A DNA stretch of 19,580 nucleotides, taken from contig DBKW01000029.1 of assembly GCA_002298665.1 (NCBI GenBank), forward strand, positions 1-19,580. Direction: 5' to 3'. Positions 6,853 to 14,495 of the stretch are shown here, piece after piece. This stretch comes from Verrucomicrobia bacterium UBA740. GTDB lineage: Bacteria > Verrucomicrobiota > Kiritimatiellia > RFP12 > UBA1067. Every line of letters begins with the position of its first letter. Within the stretch, counting starts at the first letter, position 1. The notes under the pieces were generated by a model. It did not search any database. It had not been told where the DNA came from and saw only the letters and a program-made list of their open reading frames with translations. The translations under genes were made by a program, and so were the position numbers.

Positions 6853-8915
6853 TGCCGGTTCCTCCTGAACAAAACCAGGCCAGCCAACAGGAGACCGTAG
6901 AAGCCTGGAACGACCACCGCCGAGACAAGGACGTACCGCGCGCGCCCGGTCCGGTCAAGGCCGACGATCAACTTGTTCGCCTCGACATTCGCCTCCGCAA
7001 GCGTGTCCACGCCGGCCAGATAGGCCACACAATTCAGGAAGAAATCGCGGTTGGCCGTCACCGAATTCAAAAGACGAATATTTTGGATAAAGCCCGCGTC
7101 CCCCACGACGATCAAACGGGCCGGACGCGCCGCGACATCCGCGCTTGCCGTCACGCCCTGTTCCACCAGTGCCGCGCGGCAGTTTTTTCCCATGCGGCAA
7201 AGTTCCGTGTAGGTTACCGCGCCGGCGCCGAGCGCGTGTTTCGCGGCAGGCGAGGAGGTCAACGCAATGGGCGCATCAAACACAAGGCGTTCGCCCTTCA
7301 GGGGCGAAACGATGGCATGCGCGCCAAAATCGGAAACCAACCTGTCCGTCCCCGTCAAAGTCGGCGCCTGCGTCGTTTTCAAAGCGACCGGGCGGACGCC
7401 CCAAAGCGGCAACGTGCTCGCGAGGCCGCCTTGGACGGATGAAAGCAAGACCAGGAGACGCCCGCCCTGACGCAAATAAGATTCGAGCCGGGCACGCTCC
7501 TGGCGCGAGAACTCCGCATGCGCCCCCGCCACGATGATCAGGGCGCAGTCGTTTGGAATAGGCTTGTCTTCGAGCAAGTCCAGCGTTTGGTTGCGGTACC
7601 CTTCCATGACAACCGCGCGCGCAATGGCGCTCAACCCCCAGTCGCCGTAATCCGTCAGGCGCCCCTCCCCGTGACCGGCCGTCCAATAGACGGAACGGTA
7701 CCGCGGGGTCGCCGTCAAACGTTGAATCGCAGACGCGCAGGCGCGCTCGTCAAAACCGTCTCCCAGGGCGACGATCTCCCGCCGGCTGCCGCGTTCGAGC
7801 ACAAGCGAATTCTCGGGGACGGCGGCATTGACAAGGCGCGTGGCCGCGGCAGGATCCCAGAAAGGATCGACATAGCGCGGCATGATGCGCGCACCGCCCA
7901 ACGCCGCGGAAGCCTGGGCGAAGGCGCGCAGAAGCCCGGCGGCCGTCCGGAATTCGGGATTCTTGCGCGAAACGAAGAGGATGGCGCGTATTTCGCCTTG
8001 CGATTCGCCTATGATGTGCCGCGTGCGGGCCGAAAACCGATCCCCCCGCCCGATCTGAAACGGAAACTCCAGCACAACATCAAAGCGCGCAATAAACGAA
8101 GCGGCGAGAACCGTGACGACAAGGGCGGAAATTGAAAGTCCGCGAAGCGAATTGCGCAGACCGCTGTTGGCACGGCCTGCGTAGCGCTTGATGACGATGG
8201 AGTTGGCGCAGGCATAAAGCGCAAACAATGTGGCGAGAATATAAAACGAAAGCGCCGCAACGGAAATGTGCCCAGTGGCGAAGTCGACGACATGGGCATC
8301 CAGAGGCAGGGTCCCGAACCGGGACGAACCTTGCGGCGCCCACGCCAGGGCCGCGAGCCACCCTCCGCGCGGCACCAGGACAATGAGAACCAATGCCGAA
8401 ATCGCGGATACGGCCGCACTTCCTGTTCGGGCGCTCAAGGCGACCGTCACGGCGCTCCAAAGCATGGCCTGCAAGGCGAGCATGGCAAAACCGGCCCAGA
8501 AGCACGACAATGAGTAATCCTCCGCCAAGTGCGCATTGAAAAGATAAAGCACACCGAGCGTCAACAGAAGCGAGAGGAGCAAATCCCGCAAAGAAAGAAG
8601 CCAGACTCCCAGAAACTTGCCCACGACATAGTCGCGCTCGCGCACGGCAACGGAAAGCAATTCGTCGATTCGATGCGAGCGTATCTCATCGCTCCATGCG
8701 TTCATTCCCAGAAAGACGCATAAAAAAGGCAGAATGGGCGCCACGGAAACGCACCAGATGAGGCCCGGGGTCTGATAAAGCCCTTCGGCCGCGAAAAGAT
8801 TGTAAGCGAACAGACCCGAAACAACGCCCAGAAAGCAGGTCGTCGCTAGCGCGTTCGTGAAGGCGACGCGTGCGCGCCCCATCGTGCGGAGAATCATCAG
8901 ACGGACCGGCCTCAT
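6849..8915 (-). CDS. Fused ABC-2 permease (GldF-like) and GldG-like extracytoplasmic protein
   Basis: A 688-residue protein. Residues 1-280 are an ABC-2-type permease with hydrophobic segments around 21-43, 52-72, 103-127, 138-160, 168-190, 217-238 and 260-277, and the characteristic cytoplasmic loop SDEIRSHRIDELLS (75-88). Residues from about 285 to 655 match the GldG-type ABC-associated domain: VYWTAGHGEG at 409-418, IPNDCALIIVAG at 453-464 and LRQGGRLLVLLSS at 481-493. A final membrane segment lies near 661-683 and ends in RRNRQ. In Bacteroidota GldF and GldG are separate; here they are one chain with no frameshift sign at the junction. It follows the GldA-like ATPase (ATGA overlap, GGGGGAGG as ribosome-binding site) and precedes the DUF4340 gene, so these three form one complex. 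Gliding is not implied; such systems occur in non-gliding bacteria and their substrate is unknown. Confidence 0.88.
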   Translation of the reverse strand: MRPVRLMILRTMGRARVAFTNALATTCFLGVVSGLFAYNLFAAEGLYQTPGLIWCVSVAPILPFLCVFLGMNAWSDEIRSHRIDELLSVAVRERDYVVGKFLGVWLLSLRDLLLSLLLTLGVLYLFNAHLAEDYSLSCFWAGFAMLALQAMLWSAVTVALSARTGSAAVSAISALVLIVLVPRGGWLAALAWAPQGSSRFGTLPLDAHVVDFATGHISVAALSFYILATLFALYACANSIVIKRYAGRANSGLRNSLRGLSISALVVTVLAASFIARFDVVLEFPFQIGRGDRFSARTRHIIGESQGEIRAILFVSRKNPEFRTAAGLLRAFAQASAALGGARIMPRYVDPFWDPAAATRLVNAAVPENSLVLERGSRREIVALGDGFDERACASAIQRLTATPRYRSVYWTAGHGEGRLTDYGDWGLSAIARAVVMEGYRNQTLDLLEDKPIPNDCALIIVAGAHAEFSRQERARLESYLRQGGRLLVLLSSVQGGLASTLPLWGVRPVALKTTQAPTLTGTDRLVSDFGAHAIVSPLKGERLVFDAPIALTSSPAAKHALGAGAVTYTELCRMGKNCRAALVEQGVTASADVAARPARLIVVGDAGFIQNIRLLNSVTANRDFFLNCVAYLAGVDTLAEANVEANKLIVGLDRTGRARYVLVSAVVVPGFYGLLLAGLVLFRRNRQ

Positions 8916-9622
8916 TCGACCTCCCCCTTGAGGGCTGAAAAAAGCCGCGCCTCAAGCCTGGCGCGGTCGACGCCAGCCACGGATTGGGACAAGGTTATCG
9001 CACCTTCGTCCAAAACCAGCACCCGCGTCGACCAGCGAAGCATGTCGGCTATCTCGTGTCCGGAGACAATGACGCAAGAAAACGAAGCGATCGTCGAAAG
9101 AAGGCTGTCGAGCGTCGCGCGCATAGAGGCATCCAGACCGGCGCAAACGTCGTCCAAAAGTAAAATGCGCGGACGAAGCAAAAGCGCATCCGCGAGCGCC
9201 ACGCGCTTCTTCTGTCCGAAGGATAGCACGCGTATGGGCGCCTCCAGAATGTCGGTGATGTGGCAAGTCTCCACCGATTCCGCAAGATGGCGACGAATGC
9301 GCTTTTCGGGCTCGCCTTTGAGACGCGCGCGGAATTTCAGATAAGCCTTGACCGACATCTCCTCGTAGAAAGACGGGGTTTCGGGAAGATAGCCGATTTG
9401 CGTCCGGTAGGACATGGGATCCGCCACCACATCGCGCCCTTCGACAAGGACCTGTCCGGCTTGAGGCATGATTACAGTCGACAAAATCCTCAAAAGAGTG
9501 GATTTGCCTGCGCCGTTGCGCCCAACCAGGCTGATGACCTCGCCGGGCGAGACGACAAACGAGACGTCTCTCAGTAGAGGCTGCTGCTTATAGGCAAACG
9601 ATAATTTGCGGACTTCGAACAT
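8912..9622 (-). CDS. GldA-like ABC transporter ATP-binding protein
   Basis: A 236-residue ATPase that powers the GldF-GldG fusion encoded next. Walker A GRNGAGKST at 34-42, Q-loop region TQIGYLPETP at 74-83 (the YLPE form typical of GldA/ABC-2 ATPases), signature LSFGQKKR at 133-140, Walker B ILLLDD at 153-158, D-loop AGLDA at 161-165 and switch His189. The residue after the Walker B aspartate, normally the catalytic glutamate, is Asp158; the codons on the - strand read GAC GAC. The signature is LSFGQ rather than LSGGQ, as is common in this class. The ATG lies 10 bp after the murF stop, has no clear Shine-Dalgarno, and is 9 nt after a TGATATAAT element, suggesting its own promoter. Confidence 0.9.
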   Translation of the reverse strand: MFEVRKLSFAYKQQPLLRDVSFVVSPGEVISLVGRNGAGKSTLLRILSTVIMPQAGQVLVEGRDVVADPMSYRTQIGYLPETPSFYEEMSVKAYLKFRARLKGEPEKRIRRHLAESVETCHITDILEAPIRVLSFGQKKRVALADALLLRPRILLLDDVCAGLDASMRATLDSLLSTIASFSCVIVSGHEIADMLRWSTRVLVLDEGAITLSQSVAGVDRARLEARLFSALKGEVE

Positions 9623-9631
9623 GGGCTCTAT

Positions 9632-9640
9632 ATTATATCA
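9632..9640 (-). promoter_or_regulatory. Internal extended -10 promoter TGATATAAT overlapping the murF stop codon
   Basis: Read on the - strand, TGATATAAT (9640 to 9632) contains the murF stop codon TAA (9635-9633) and ends 9 nt before the ATG of the GldA-like gene. The same nonamer precedes two other unit-leading genes at nearly the same distance. It would give a transcript beginning at or just before the ATG and would let the GldA-GldFG-DUF4340-purC-ebfC-recR segment be expressed apart from the genes upstream. Because the sequence is also coding, chance cannot be excluded. Confidence 0.5.
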
Positions 9641-10775
9641 AAATTTCGCCCAAATGAAGACCATGGGACGCTTTGAGCAAAACCTGGTCGCCCGGCTTGA
9701 AGAGACGCGGGGCGTCCGCCTTGAGCGCGGCGATCGAAGAATAGCGGTGGGGCCGGGCGCAGGCGGAGAACATCTCGCCCACCACGACAATGCCGGCGAA
9801 CCCCAACCCTTGCGCGAACGCATAGACATCTTGGTGATAGCGCAACGCGTCAGTGCCCAGTTCAAACATATCGCCGAGGACGACCCACTTGCGTCCGGGG
9901 GCATCGCCGGCGGCAAACGTCTTGAGCGCGGCTTTCATTGAATCTGGATTCGCATTGTACGCGTCGTCGATGAAATGCACGCCGCCTACCGTGACTTTTC
10001 GCCAACGCGCGCCGGGAATCTTGAGCCCGGCGAGCGACGCACACGCCTGTTCGACGGTGACCCCTTGCGCCGCGGCTACGGCATAGGCCAGCATCGCGTT
10101 GGAAAGATTGTGTTCGCCCGGAAGAATGTCCGCCAAGGCCGATCGCAGGCCGTCCGGTGCGGAATCGACTTCCTGAAGGCGTGCACCGCCCTTCGCGCGC
10201 AGGATGTCCAAGCACGCGCAGTTGCGCGAGGCCACGCACGACTGCCGCGCACGCGCAAACAAAGTGGCTTTCTCTTCCGCAATGCCGCGTTGCGAGCCGA
10301 AGAATTCGATGTGCGCGGTTCCGATATTCGTTATGACCCCTATGTCCGGCTGCGCCAAATCGCACAGATGGGCGATCTCGCCCGGATGGTTTGTCCCCAT
10401 CTCCAGAATGAGGAAATCGGCGTCGTCCGGACAGTTGAGGATGGTGACGGGGAGGCCGAGATGGTTGTTGAAATTGCCTTCCGTGGCGTGCACCTTGCCC
10501 CGCGAACCCAGGAACGCGCGCAAAAGCTCCTTTGTTGTCGTCTTTCCGGCCGATCCCGTGACGGCGATGACTTTCGCCTTGAGGCGCGCACGCTTTTCCT
10601 GCGCCGCGTGATCAAGCTCCTCATAGCCGTCTATAATCCCGGCCGCCCCGGCCGCGCGCGCCTGCGGAATGTAGGCATGCCCGTCTTGTTTTTCGCCCTT
10701 GAGCGCAATGAAAAGCATCCCGGGCCGGACGTTGCGCGAATCGAAGGTCGCTCCAGTATAGAACACAGGCAACAT
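9633..10775 (-). CDS. murF: UDP-N-acetylmuramoyl-tripeptide--D-alanyl-D-alanine ligase
   Basis: A 380-residue Mur ligase that adds D-Ala-D-Ala to the UDP-MurNAc-tripeptide, the last cytoplasmic step of the peptidoglycan precursor. The N-terminal substrate domain includes TFDSRNVRPGMLFIAL (10-25). The ATP site is TGSAGKTT (73-80), followed by EMGTNHPGEI (125-134), NIGTAHIEFFGS (150-161) and DDAYNANPDSM in the C-terminal half. The frame is open up to 10889, but the ATG at 10775 is preferred: it lies 2 nt after the stop of the ligase gene upstream and begins where MurF proteins begin. Shorter than the usual 440-460 residues, largely because the segment between about 52 and 66, ahead of the P-loop, is reduced. 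It stands away from any mra/mur/ddl cluster. Its stop overlaps a putative promoter for the next gene. Confidence 0.93.
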   Translation of the reverse strand: MLPVFYTGATFDSRNVRPGMLFIALKGEKQDGHAYIPQARAAGAAGIIDGYEELDHAAQEKRARLKAKVIAVTGSAGKTTTKELLRAFLGSRGKVHATEGNFNNHLGLPVTILNCPDDADFLILEMGTNHPGEIAHLCDLAQPDIGVITNIGTAHIEFFGSQRGIAEEKATLFARARQSCVASRNCACLDILRAKGGARLQEVDSAPDGLRSALADILPGEHNLSNAMLAYAVAAAQGVTVEQACASLAGLKIPGARWRKVTVGGVHFIDDAYNANPDSMKAALKTFAAGDAPGRKWVVLGDMFELGTDALRYHQDVYAFAQGLGFAGIVVVGEMFSACARPHRYSSIAALKADAPRLFKPGDQVLLKASHGLHLGEILI

Positions 10776-10777
10776 CG

Positions 10778-12544
10778 TTAGAACCCTAGTCTTTTCCGGA
10801 TTTGCGCGGCGAAGTTCGTGAAGGACAGGATGGCCAAGACAAATCCGATCACAAGCAATGCGTCGCCCGCAAGTTCGCAAATCGCGCATACCGCCTGATC
10901 CTCAAGCGAAAGCCGCACCCGGCAAAGCCTAATGATCTCCGGCACCATGTCCGAAAGCCACCGTACGACCGCGCCCAATATCAAAATCGTGGGCCAGGCG
11001 AATTTCAGCCAGTTCCACGAGATCCGCTCCGGCGCGGACGTGGCGGCTGGCGCCGCGAGACGCGCGGCATGGCAGATCTTCCCGGACGACGTGCGCGGAA
11101 ACGGCTCGGGACGCACGATGACGCGCGAAATGCGCTGATAGACGGGCAAAAGCTTGTTCAACGAAGATACGGCATGATGAACCTGTTCCTCAGGTATCGA
11201 GGCGTAGATTTCCGCGGCGATCTGCCGGCTTTCTCCCTCGCCCGAGACAACCGCCTCGAGCACGCCCGGCAACCCCAGCAGTTTTTCCTCCAACTCCTCC
11301 GGCGCGACCTTTTTGCCCGAACTGAGCACGATTGTGCGCGATGCGCGACCGACTATCCAGACAAAACCTTCCTCGTCTATCCGCCCGCGGTCCCCCGTAT
11401 GGAACCAGCCCTCCCGGTCGATCGCCTGCGCCGTCTTCTCGGGCATCTTGTAGTAGCCCTTCATGACGTTCGGACCGCGCACAAGCAATTCGCCTTCGGC
11501 CGAAACCCGGGTCTCGACGCCGGGCGCCAGCGAGACCTGCCCTGCCGAACCCGGACGAAACTCCTCTCCCAGGCGCGACATGGAATAGCACGCCGTCGTC
11601 TCCGTGAGGCCGTAGGCTCCCAGCGAACGTATGCCGAGCGCCTGCAGGCGTTCGTGCGCCCGGCGCGAGATGGGCGCGCCGCCCGTCACAATCCAATCGA
11701 TGCGCGTCCCGAGGACTTCTTCCGCATTCCGTCCGCGGCGTTCGATCTTGGCCGCCAGTATCTCGGCCAATGCCGGCACGAGAAACGCGAAATTGATGCG
11801 GAAACGCTGCGCGACATCCTGTATGCGGCGAAAGTCCGGGCAAACGCCCAGGGTGACGCCCGCCGAAAGCATCGCGTAGGTCGCGCAGATGCCGAAGATG
11901 TGGTGGAGCGGCAACATCATGAGCGAACGGTCGCCCGCCTTCATCGGCAGCGCGCGCAAGGTCGATTCGCAAAACGTCTCGATCCCGGCGATCGTCAATT
12001 CCGCGCCGCGCGGTTCGGACGTCGTGCCGCTCGTGAAGACGATCATGGACGTCCTGGCGCGGTCCAACGCGACATCGTCGCGATCGAAAATGCCGGACTT
12101 GTTCTTCTCAATGTAGGTGCGCGCCTCGTCGAGAAAGGCGTCCGTGAGGCGGGTGCCGAACCCGCCGACAGCCAGACCCGGGCTCAACCGCTCGACGGCC
12201 TCGGCCTTCTCGTTGTAAAGCGCGGAATGGATCAACGCGCGCGCGCCAACGAAACGCAAGCGCCGCGCGACTTCCTCCGGCTGGATATTGGGGTCGACAT
12301 GTACGACCGTCGCGCCACCGAACAGGCAGGCGGCGTGGCTGACCATCCATTCGTAGGAATTCTCTCCCAGGAGGCCGATGGTGGACCCGGGACCATACTT
12401 CTCTATGATCCGGATTGTCGCGGCAATGTCGTCCGTATACTGCCGCCACGAAATCGGGACCGAACGGTCTCCCGCCGAAATGCGAAAGGCCGCAAGATGC
12501 GGATGTTCGTTCCGTAGACGCTTGAATGAAGCGAATAGATCCAT
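10778..12544 (-). CDS. AMP-forming acyl/aryl ligase with C-terminal membrane hairpin
   Basis: A 588-residue member of the ANL (AMP-binding) superfamily, which activates a carboxylic acid as an acyl-adenylate and passes it to CoA or a carrier protein. Core motifs: A3 FTSGTTSEPRG near 168-178 (Ser and Arg replace the usual Gly and Lys of TSGTTGxPKG), A5 GAYGLTETTACYS, A7 GWFHTGDRG, A8 GRASRTIVLSSGKKVAPEELE-type hinge and the A10 lysine near 489 in PRTSSGK. About 95 residues follow, with two hydrophobic helices near 513-531 and 561-580, which would tether the enzyme to the membrane. It lies 18 bp after purH and 2 bp before murF. The substrate is not known; a fatty acid or envelope lipid is an inference from the membrane anchor. 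No thiolation domain is fused. The start is the first ATG, with only a weak ribosome-binding site. Confidence 0.85.
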   Translation of the reverse strand: MDLFASFKRLRNEHPHLAAFRISAGDRSVPISWRQYTDDIAATIRIIEKYGPGSTIGLLGENSYEWMVSHAACLFGGATVVHVDPNIQPEEVARRLRFVGARALIHSALYNEKAEAVERLSPGLAVGGFGTRLTDAFLDEARTYIEKNKSGIFDRDDVALDRARTSMIVFTSGTTSEPRGAELTIAGIETFCESTLRALPMKAGDRSLMMLPLHHIFGICATYAMLSAGVTLGVCPDFRRIQDVAQRFRINFAFLVPALAEILAAKIERRGRNAEEVLGTRIDWIVTGGAPISRRAHERLQALGIRSLGAYGLTETTACYSMSRLGEEFRPGSAGQVSLAPGVETRVSAEGELLVRGPNVMKGYYKMPEKTAQAIDREGWFHTGDRGRIDEEGFVWIVGRASRTIVLSSGKKVAPEELEEKLLGLPGVLEAVVSGEGESRQIAAEIYASIPEEQVHHAVSSLNKLLPVYQRISRVIVRPEPFPRTSSGKICHAARLAAPAATSAPERISWNWLKFAWPTILILGAVVRWLSDMVPEIIRLCRVRLSLEDQAVCAICELAGDALLVIGFVLAILSFTNFAAQIRKRLGF

Positions 12545-12562
12545 ACGGCAGACTCGCGACCC

Positions 12563-13243
12563 TCAGTGGAGCGTGTAGACGGACTCGACCGCCGCGGCCG
12601 TCTGCGCGGCAAAATAGGCGGCAATCGACGCATCGTAATCCGCCGTGTGCGCGAACGCCTTCTTCATCAGCCGGAAACGCGTCGCGAAACCGAGCGTGCC
12701 CTTGTTTTCGGACAATTCCGCGGCGAGCGCGGCGTAGTCGGCCGGATCCGTAACGGACGCCACGCGCAGATAATTCTTGGCCGAGGCGCGCACCATGCAG
12801 GGACCGCCGATGTCGATGTTCGTGCGCGCCATTTCGGGCGTCGCGTCCGCCTGCGCGACCGTCTCTTTGAACGGATAGAGGTTGACGACGACCATGTCGA
12901 TTGGCTGCGCCGCAAGGCGCTCGAGATCGGCCTGATGGGCGGCGTTGTACTTCTCGGAAAGGATGCCGAGATAGATCTTGAAATCGAGCGTCTTCACGAG
13001 TCCGCCCTGCATCTCGGGCTGGCCTGTGTAGTCCGACACGGCCACCAGAATGTCCTGGGCGGCCGCGCCCAAAATCTCCTTCACCTTCGCGTAGGTTCCC
13101 CCCGTCGAGTAGATCTTGACCCCGGGACACGCCGCCACGAGAGCCGGAACGAAGGTCTCGAGCCCGCGCTTGTCGCTCACGCTCATGAGCACGTGCTTGA
13201 TCTGCACGCGATTGTCTGTTTCTTTCACGATATTAAGGGACAT
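12563..13243 (-). CDS. purH: IMP cyclohydrolase (PurH N-terminal domain only)
   Basis: A 226-residue protein covering only the MGS-like/IMP cyclohydrolase half of bifunctional PurH (usually about 510-530 residues); it closes FAICAR to IMP, the last purine step. Visible motifs: MSVSDKRGLE at 20-29, STGGT at 46-50, VSDYTG at 69-74, NLYPF at 121-125, IDIGGPCMVRASAKN at 143-157 and the KAFAHTADYD segment typical of the domain end. The AICAR transformylase half is absent and nothing in the next gene resembles it, so this is a natural single-domain form and not a broken gene. The usual KTLHPK-x-HGG loop reads KTLDFKIYLG at 84-93. AAGGATC precedes the ATG. The gap from the permease gene is 25 bp and the ligase gene starts 18 bp downstream. 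Confidence 0.9.
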   Translation of the reverse strand: MSLNIVKETDNRVQIKHVLMSVSDKRGLETFVPALVAACPGVKIYSTGGTYAKVKEILGAAAQDILVAVSDYTGQPEMQGGLVKTLDFKIYLGILSEKYNAAHQADLERLAAQPIDMVVVNLYPFKETVAQADATPEMARTNIDIGGPCMVRASAKNYLRVASVTDPADYAALAAELSENKGTLGFATRFRLMKKAFAHTADYDASIAAYFAAQTAAAVESVYTLH

Positions 13244-13268
13244 TTCAACGATCCTTTCAAGTTAAATA

Positions 13269-14495
13269 TCATTCATACCGCAGGCAATCGATCGGATTGA
13301 GCTTGGATGCGCGCCAGGCGGGATAAAAGCCGAAAAACATGCCTACGAACGACGAAAAGACGAAGGCGGCCAGCGTGGGGACCGTCTCGATGAGAATCGG
13401 CCAATGTTTCCAGGCGCCGATGGCCTCCGCCCCGCCGATGCCCACGACGACGCCGATCGCCCCGCCCACCGTCGAGAGAACGACCGCCTCGAACATGAAT
13501 TGCGAGAGGATGTTCGCGGGCGTCGCCCCGATGGCCATGCGAAGACCGATTTCCCGTATGCGCTCCGTCACGGATACCAGCATGATGTTCATGATGCCGA
13601 TGCCCCCCACGAGCAGCGAGATGGCGGCGACCGCCGTCAGCAAAACCGTCATGAGCCCCGTGACGGACCCAATCGTGTTCATGATCTCCGTCGTGTCGCG
13701 CATCTCGAAATCGTCGTCTTGGTAATCCGCCAGATGGTGCCGCTGCCGGAGAAGCGCCGTAAACTCGCGCTTGGCCTCCTCCAGATCGTCCATCGAGCGA
13801 AGCGATATGCTCATCATGTTGATCGTGCGGAACTTCGAGCGCTTCAAATACCGTTGCACGCTCGTGTAGGGCGCCATGATGACGTCGTCCTGGTCTTGGC
13901 CCCAATTGTTGGCGCCCTTGGACCCCAAGACGCCGATGACCTTGAACGTCATGTTGTTCAGGCGCAAGGTCTTCCCCACGGGCTCGCCGTCCTCGAACAG
14001 GTTGGAGGCGACCGTCGTCCCGACCACGCACACGCGCGCGCAACGCTTCTCTTCTTCCTCCGTGAAGAATCGCCCTTCGGAAACCGTCCAGTTGCTGATG
14101 AGCGTGATGTCCGTCGAGCAGCCTTGCACGTTGCCCGACCAGTTTTTGTCGCCGTACATCATCTGGACCGTCGTGCGCACGCTCGGGCTCACACCCTGCA
14201 CAAGATACGAAAGCTCCTTCTTGATGGCTTCCGCATCGTCCGCCGTCATGGTTTCGCCCTGCCCCATGCCGGAGGAAACCGCGCCCTTGTTCCGCCGTTC
14301 GGGGAATATCATGACGAGATTGTTGCCGATGGACGAAATCTCCTTGACCATGAGCGCCTGCGCGCCCTGGCCGATGGCCATGACCGCGATGACCGCCGCG
14401 ATGCCCACGATGATGCCCAGGCACGTCAAAAGCGAACGCGTCTTGTTGCGCAAAATGGCGCGCACGGCGACCTTGAAAATCATGCCGATGTTCAC
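13269..14495 (-). CDS. MacB-like ABC permease (FtsX family)
   Basis: A 408-residue inner-membrane permease of the type VII ABC (MacB/LolCE/FtsX) class, which couples cytoplasmic ATP use to movements of a periplasmic domain. One N-terminal membrane helix (about 20-45) is followed by a large periplasmic MacB_PCD-type domain (about 50-270) and three C-terminal helices (near 282-306, 332-355 and 366-392). The family signature MLVSVTERIREIGLRMAIGA and the end FYPAWRASKLNPIDCLRYE are clear. The start is a GTG that overlaps the ATPase stop (GTGA); AAGGAGG lies 7 nt upstream, which decides for GTG over the ATG four codons on. In E. coli MacB, ATPase and permease are one chain; here they are separate. 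It works with the ATPase, adaptor and TolC-like channel of the same block. Confidence 0.93.
   Translation of the reverse strand: MNIGMIFKVAVRAILRNKTRSLLTCLGIIVGIAAVIAVMAIGQGAQALMVKEISSIGNNLVMIFPERRNKGAVSSGMGQGETMTADDAEAIKKELSYLVQGVSPSVRTTVQMMYGDKNWSGNVQGCSTDITLISNWTVSEGRFFTEEEEKRCARVCVVGTTVASNLFEDGEPVGKTLRLNNMTFKVIGVLGSKGANNWGQDQDDVIMAPYTSVQRYLKRSKFRTINMMSISLRSMDDLEEAKREFTALLRQRHHLADYQDDDFEMRDTTEIMNTIGSVTGLMTVLLTAVAAISLLVGGIGIMNIMLVSVTERIREIGLRMAIGATPANILSQFMFEAVVLSTVGGAIGVVVGIGGAEAIGAWKHWPILIETVPTLAAFVFSSFVGMFFGFYPAWRASKLNPIDCLRYE

Noticed and set aside
10631..10637. TATAAT on the + strand inside murF
   Set aside because: It lacks the TG extension, lies antisense within a gene and is not followed by a plausible start codon or gene.
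10802..12517. 571-codon open frame antisense to the AMP-forming ligase
   Set aside because: It mirrors the codon structure of a GC-rich gene on the other strand; composition is Arg/Gly/Asp-rich with no domain, and the ligase frame is clearly real.
13244..13268. TGATATTTA between the permease stop and purH as a fourth promoter of the same kind
   Set aside because: Only four of six -10 bases match, the spacing to the purH ATG is longer and purH has its own AAGGA ribosome site; not comparable with the three perfect cases.
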